Below are positions 15,919-18,434 of a DNA stretch of 18,434 nucleotides, in pieces. This stretch comes from DATKGL01 sp035510795 (GTDB lineage: Bacteria > Patescibacteriota > Saccharimonadia > Saccharimonadales > UBA4665), in NCBI GenBank assembly GCA_035510795.1, contig DATKGL010000007.1, forward strand, positions 1 through 18,434, written 5' to 3'. A program made the position numbers and the translations under genes. The notes under the pieces were generated by a model. It did no database searches, was not told the origin of the DNA, and saw nothing but the letters and a program-made list of their open reading frames with translations. Position 1 is the stretch's first letter. Each line of letters begins with the position of its first letter.

Positions 15919-16503
15919 CTATTCCTCATTACTCTCAATTATTTTAATAATTTTTGAGACATCTTTTTGCAGCCGCTTATTATCATAAATGGTTGCTATC
16001 TTATGCAGCATTTCAATATCTACGCTCTTTATATTATCGAAGGCAAACCCTGGGAACACATACAACAGATCACAAATAGTACGCTCTTTATTAGCAATAG
16101 TATGTCCTTCTTCCTGCATTAACCCTAGGTCATTGTAGAATATCGCATCTTTCACTTTGCGGTACTCGTACTTTTGTCCATCTACGTTGTACTTCTTGCT
16201 TTTGAGAGAGATGCAAAATATCGTTGAGTAATACTGAAATGTCAAACCGTGCATTTGGCTTGTGGTATAGAGCGATAAGTAGGACATTGGCACTAACTTC
16301 TGGGCTATGTCGAGTGGCGTATATTCTCCATATGCGTACAGCCCCTTGTAAATATGTATGAGCCTTTGTTGTCTCAAGTAGTATTTAATACGCCCTATGA
16401 GCTTTTTTCTATCGGAGACACCCCAAATAATGGCCAAGTCATCTGTTGTGAAGACCTTCTTACCACTGGAAATGAGTTTTTCTATATTGGTTTGATTATC
16501 CAT
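15919..16503 (-). CDS. abiEi: AbiEi-type antitoxin / transcriptional regulator
   Basis: 194 residues. The N-terminal winged helix-turn-helix spans about 10-65 (FTTDDLAIIWGVSDRKKLIGR then IHIYKGLYAYG). A C-terminal domain (LVPMSYLSLYTTSQMHGLTF, then RTICDLLYVFPG) matches the AbiEi layout. AbiEi neutralises AbiEii without forming a stable toxin-antitoxin complex (type IV) and represses its own promoter by binding inverted repeats, as shown for the streptococcal protein. It comes first in the operon, with abiEii one base downstream. A strong promoter and a 10-base-arm inverted repeat lie over its start codon. The pair sits inside a tRNA-Ser-bounded island and by eye is more AT-rich than the T4SS genes, consistent with horizontal arrival. 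Confidence 0.88.
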   Translation of the reverse strand: MDNQTNIEKLISSGKKVFTTDDLAIIWGVSDRKKLIGRIKYYLRQQRLIHIYKGLYAYGEYTPLDIAQKLVPMSYLSLYTTSQMHGLTFQYYSTIFCISLKSKKYNVDGQKYEYRKVKDAIFYNDLGLMQEEGHTIANKERTICDLLYVFPGFAFDNIKSVDIEMLHKIATIYDNKRLQKDVSKIIKIIESNEE

Positions 16504-16524
16504 AGGGTAGTTTTACTACCCTAT
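16502..16524. promoter_or_regulatory. Inverted-repeat operator candidate at abiEi start
   Basis: ATAGGGTAGT (16502-16511) and ACTACCCTAT (16515-16524) are perfect inverted arms around TTT. The repeat touches the -10 box, covers the expected transcription start and reaches into the abiEi ATG. Bound AbiEi would block the promoter. In the RNA the same sequence could also form a hairpin that hides the start codon. Confidence 0.75.
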
Positions 16525-16553
16525 AGAGTATCAAATAGTATACAAATTGTCAA
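16525..16553 (-). promoter_or_regulatory. Predicted abiE promoter
   Basis: Reading leftward, a perfect TTGACA (16553-16548) and TACTCT (16530-16525) are separated by 17 bases. Transcription would start near 16518, inside the inverted repeat, leaving a leader of about 15 bases. Confidence 0.75.
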
Positions 16554-16601
16554 TATTTTTATTGCCCGCTTTTAACTAGTAGCATTTGAACGGTTACCCG
16601 T

Positions 16602-16627
16602 GGGTTCGAATCCCCCCCCTTCCGCCA
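16602..16627 (+). repeat. Direct repeat, distal copy of tRNA-Ser 3' end (attR-like)
   Basis: Identical over 26 bases to 14665-14690, including the eight-C run and the CCA. Just before it, ACGGTTACCCGT can fold like the tRNA variable arm (ACGG/CCGT), so the tRNA likeness extends somewhat further than the perfect match. No acceptor 5' strand or anticodon arm is present, so this is not a working tRNA. Confidence 0.85.
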
Positions 16628-16776
16628 CGGCAGAGTTATTCCGCTTCCCATATTAACCAGTAAGATCATGTTAGAGCGATAGTAAAGAATTTTCTCTCTG
16701 AGAAGTGATTAATATTATATAAAATTGCCATAAATCAAAGGATATTGAAAAAAGACTAGTAATAACGTTACGGTTA

Positions 16777-16785
16777 TGCTATAAT
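16777..16785 (+). promoter_or_regulatory. Extended -10 promoter for charged-protein gene
   Basis: TG-C-TATAAT (16777-16785) is a perfect extended -10 element 38 bases before the ATG. The -35 position has no good match (TAGTAA at 17-base spacing), which is typical for extended -10 promoters. Confidence 0.6.
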
Positions 16786-16823
16786 AGGCATTGTTAATTT
16801 CATAAATAAGGATATTAAATAAA

Positions 16824-18086
16824 ATGCCTGAAACAATCCACCAACTTCCCTTACCCGATCATGATATAAATGTTTTGGAGCAAGCTAGACTAGATGCGAA
16901 CAGGGCTGAACCGATCGAACCGCCTAAATCCCAATTGGAGTTCTATCGCGAGTGGCTTGGTGATGATCAGGTTGACCGTAAGACCGCCGCTGATTTTGTT
17001 AAGTATTTAGAAAGCCGTCCTAGCAATGGTCCTCACTTTGATCCAAATGGGGATTTTGTTGCCCCAAATCGTACCTATACAAATATTAATGGTACGGCTT
17101 TAACGCCACATGATGTTAAAGACGATATCCTAAGATTTTACTATAGGCCTAGAGATGAGGCGGATTATCAAGCATCGAACGAACGCCAACTTCAAGAACA
17201 TAAAAAAATGAGCATGAGTTCACTTGCTAAAGCCCTAGGTCAAGCAGAAATTGATCATGACCGTACAAAAGCTGATGATCTGACAGATGAATTGATTGAT
17301 AAACTTGATATGTTCGCGAAAAAGCAAAAAACAGACCGTAACCCCCAGGGGATGAGTCCAGAATCTGAAGGCGCTCTACTGGATCGAATAATAAGAATAA
17401 AAGATGAGTATAAAGCTAGTCTTTTACCCCCTGATCAGATCGACCCCGAATCCAAAGCTACAAAGGCGGCTCAACAGGAGAAAGATGATCAAGTTAATTT
17501 AGCCGCTGATGCTCGAGCAAAAGCAGAGCAAGCTCATCAAGAAGCTAAGCCAAGCCCATCAGAAACGCCAGAGCCGGCCGCAGAAGCTGATGATCCTGAT
17601 GAAAATAATACAGACCAGCAACCGGGTGAAGAACAGCTGGAACCTGAATCAGATCGTAGCGAAGGTCGGGCCAAAAGAGCCGCTAAAGCAGTTAAACGAT
17701 TTGGACGCCGGTTATTTAACCGGTCGCCAAGCGAGCAAGAATCCCTTGATGAGAGTAATCAGGATTCGGTCGACATACCAGAGGAAGAGGACTTTGTCGC
17801 AGAACATGAACGCCCAGAGAGCACAATCAAAGTCATTGCTAGGGGCATGATCAATCTAACAAAGCAAAGTGTAAAACGCCGACGAGATGCGATTAATGCA
17901 TATTTTAAAGAAAGAGAACTTAAACGACTGATACGTCCCGTACAATACCCAGATTATAGTAGATCCGAAAGACTCAACATCTGGGCTGACAGAACTTATA
18001 AAAGATTAACTCATGCTAATTCCATCGACCAACCAATATATCCGGATCCTAAAAAGAATCCCTTTTTAAACCCCAGAGCCAGATAG
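16824..18086 (+). CDS. Charged, partly disordered cytoplasmic protein of unknown function
   Basis: 420 residues with no signal peptide or membrane helix. Residues 1-215 are mixed and helical (for example LEFYREWLGDDQVDRKTAADF and ADDLTDELIDKLDMFAKK). Residues 220-280 are Glu/Pro/Asp/Gln-rich and probably disordered. A strongly basic block follows (RAKRAAKAVKRFGRRLFNRS, about 282-305), then another acidic stretch (310-335), and the C-terminus is basic (KRRRDAINAYFKERELKRLI, then a Pro-rich end). The alternation could bind nucleic acid or a partner protein, but I do not recognise the family. It stands alone between the abiE island and tRNA-Ser(GCU), with its own extended -10 promoter. It is well formed with no frameshift and is likely lineage-specific. 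Confidence 0.8.
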   Translation: MPETIHQLPLPDHDINVLEQARLDANRAEPIEPPKSQLEFYREWLGDDQVDRKTAADFVKYLESRPSNGPHFDPNGDFVAPNRTYTNINGTALTPHDVKDDILRFYYRPRDEADYQASNERQLQEHKKMSMSSLAKALGQAEIDHDRTKADDLTDELIDKLDMFAKKQKTDRNPQGMSPESEGALLDRIIRIKDEYKASLLPPDQIDPESKATKAAQQEKDDQVNLAADARAKAEQAHQEAKPSPSETPEPAAEADDPDENNTDQQPGEEQLEPESDRSEGRAKRAAKAVKRFGRRLFNRSPSEQESLDESNQDSVDIPEEEDFVAEHERPESTIKVIARGMINLTKQSVKRRRDAINAYFKERELKRLIRPVQYPDYSRSERLNIWADRTYKRLTHANSIDQPIYPDPKKNPFLNPRAR

Positions 18087-18198
18087 CTTTCTACATATAT
18101 AAATTGCGCATAAAAATATCTGCTCAACAAACAGGCCGTAAGATTATCTAGCATCGTTGCTTCTTTTTCATTAAAATGGGATTGAGCCAGCATGATAT

Positions 18199-18291
18199 GG
18201 AGAGGTACCCAAGTGGCTGAAGGGGACGGTTTGCTAAATCGTTAGGGGGGCGTAAGTTCTCGCGAGGGTTCGAATCCCTCCCTCTCCGCCA
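18199..18291 (+). tRNA. tRNA-Ser (anticodon GCU)
   Basis: 93 bases including CCA. The acceptor strands GGAGAGG and CCTCTCC pair. The anticodon arm is ACGGT-TTGCTAA-ATCGT with anticodon GCT. The long variable arm (GGGGGGCGTAAGTTCTCGC region) and the T-loop TTCGAAT complete a class II serine tRNA. It reads the AGC/AGU serine codons, complementing the UCN-reading tRNA at 14601. An IS110-type transposase gene on the opposite strand ends 23 bases beyond it. Confidence 0.96.
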
Positions 18292-18314
18292 TGCATAAGA
18301 CCTACAATCTAAAG

Positions 18315-18434
18315 TCAATAAGATTTTTGTTGGTAAGGTTGGTCGTTTATCCAAACAGAATATATAACTCTTAATATTTTTCTCGCTACAACTATGTTTG
18401 CTTCTTTGTAACGTTTTCCTTCACCACGTTTTTT
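18315..18434 (-). CDS. IS110-family transposase, C-terminal end only (runs off right edge)
   Basis: Reading leftward from base 18434, the frame is open for 39 codons and stops at TGA (18317-18315). The residues (RGEGKRYKEANIVVARKI, then LRVIYSVWINDQPY) match the characteristic end of IS110/IS1111-type DEDD transposases, which finish with a pattern like K-G-K-x-Y-K-x-A-x-x-x-x-x-R-K-(I/L)-L-x-x-(I/L)-Y-x-x-x-x-x-x-x-P-Y. These enzymes move DNA without terminal inverted repeats, guided by an RNA from the element's own noncoding end. Only the tail is visible, so completeness cannot be judged. The 23 bases between stop and tRNA-Ser(GCU) must hold the element's end or a remnant of it, or the boundary reaches into the tRNA. 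No start codon lies within the window. Confidence 0.65.
   Translation of the reverse strand, partial: KKRGEGKRYKEANIVVARKILRVIYSVWINDQPYQQKSY
18315..18434 (-). mobile_element. Edge of an IS110-type insertion sequence beside tRNA-Ser(GCU)
   Basis: Inferred from the transposase tail read on the minus strand. The precise element end cannot be set because IS110 elements lack long inverted repeats; it should fall between 18291 and 18315 if the tRNA is intact. Confidence 0.5.

Larger units (their letters stand above)
16504..16823. other. Intergenic region: abiE control, island end, downstream promoter
   Basis: This 320-base gap contains the abiE operator and promoter, the attR-like tRNA 3'-end copy at 16602-16627, and the promoter of the charged-protein gene at 16824. 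The stretch 16628-16740 shows no gene and no similarity to repeats A or B, so it is probably the original chromosomal flank of tRNA-Ser. Confidence 0.6.

Noticed and set aside
16602..16627. Second complete tRNA-Ser
   Set aside because: Only the T-arm, acceptor 3' strand and a variable-arm-like hairpin are present; it is an attachment-site copy.
18148..18354. 68-codon minus-strand frame across tRNA-Ser(GCU)
   Set aside because: It is the antisense reading of the tRNA (the familiar GRDSNPRE-type peptide), not a gene.
1..18434. Alternative genetic code (UGA as glycine, as in some CPR lineages)
   Set aside because: UGA ends several well-formed genes at sensible positions with the next gene starting at or beside it (for example 193-195, 5567-5569, 12022-12024).

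Overview
This window most likely comes from a Candidate Phyla Radiation bacterium, with Saccharibacteria (TM7) the best guess. The evidence is a Gram-positive-style type IV secretion (T4SS) locus (PrgI-like, VirB4 and VirB6-like proteins with a tandem set of short two-helix pilin-like proteins), moderate GC, and very few recognisable metabolic genes. UGA is used as a normal stop in several genes, which argues against the recoded Gracilibacteria and Absconditabacteria. The phylum assignment is inference from gene content; no marker gene is present.

Region 1 (1-10784, minus strand) is a six-gene run read right to left: a VirB6/TrbL-like polytopic protein with a secreted Cys-containing N-domain, a PrgI-like membrane protein with a long tail, a TraC-like VirB4 N-domain protein, the VirB4 ATPase, a 1143-residue membrane-anchored protein ending in an SGNH/GDSL hydrolase domain, and the start of a secreted protein cut by the left edge. 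Several junctions overlap or are nearly abutted, as expected of one operon. No VirD4 coupling protein or VirB11 ATPase is present.

Region 2 (10785-13852, plus strand) diverges from region 1 across a 167-base intergenic space. It holds six consecutive small genes for related pilin-like proteins. Nearly all have an N-terminal secretion signal or hydrophobic leader, a variable outer segment, and two hydrophobic helices around a motif of the form G-F/I-x-Y-x-T-S-x-G-D/E. They are plausible building blocks of the surface appendage or channel that region 1 energises. Copies 2 and 6 share near-identical leader DNA, whereas copies 5 and 6 share the C-terminal half, so the array looks mosaic.

Region 3 (13853-18434) holds an Hsp20 chaperone, tRNA-Ser(UGA), a small island, a lineage-specific charged protein, tRNA-Ser(GCU), and at the right edge the last 39 codons of an IS110-type transposase on the minus strand. 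The island carries an AbiEi/AbiEii type IV toxin-antitoxin pair. It is bracketed by a perfect 26-base direct repeat of the tRNA-Ser(UGA) 3' end, and an additional imperfect repeat next to the tRNA suggests successive insertions. The AbiE promoter has a 10-base-arm inverted repeat covering its start region, fitting autoregulation. No integrase is encoded in the window.
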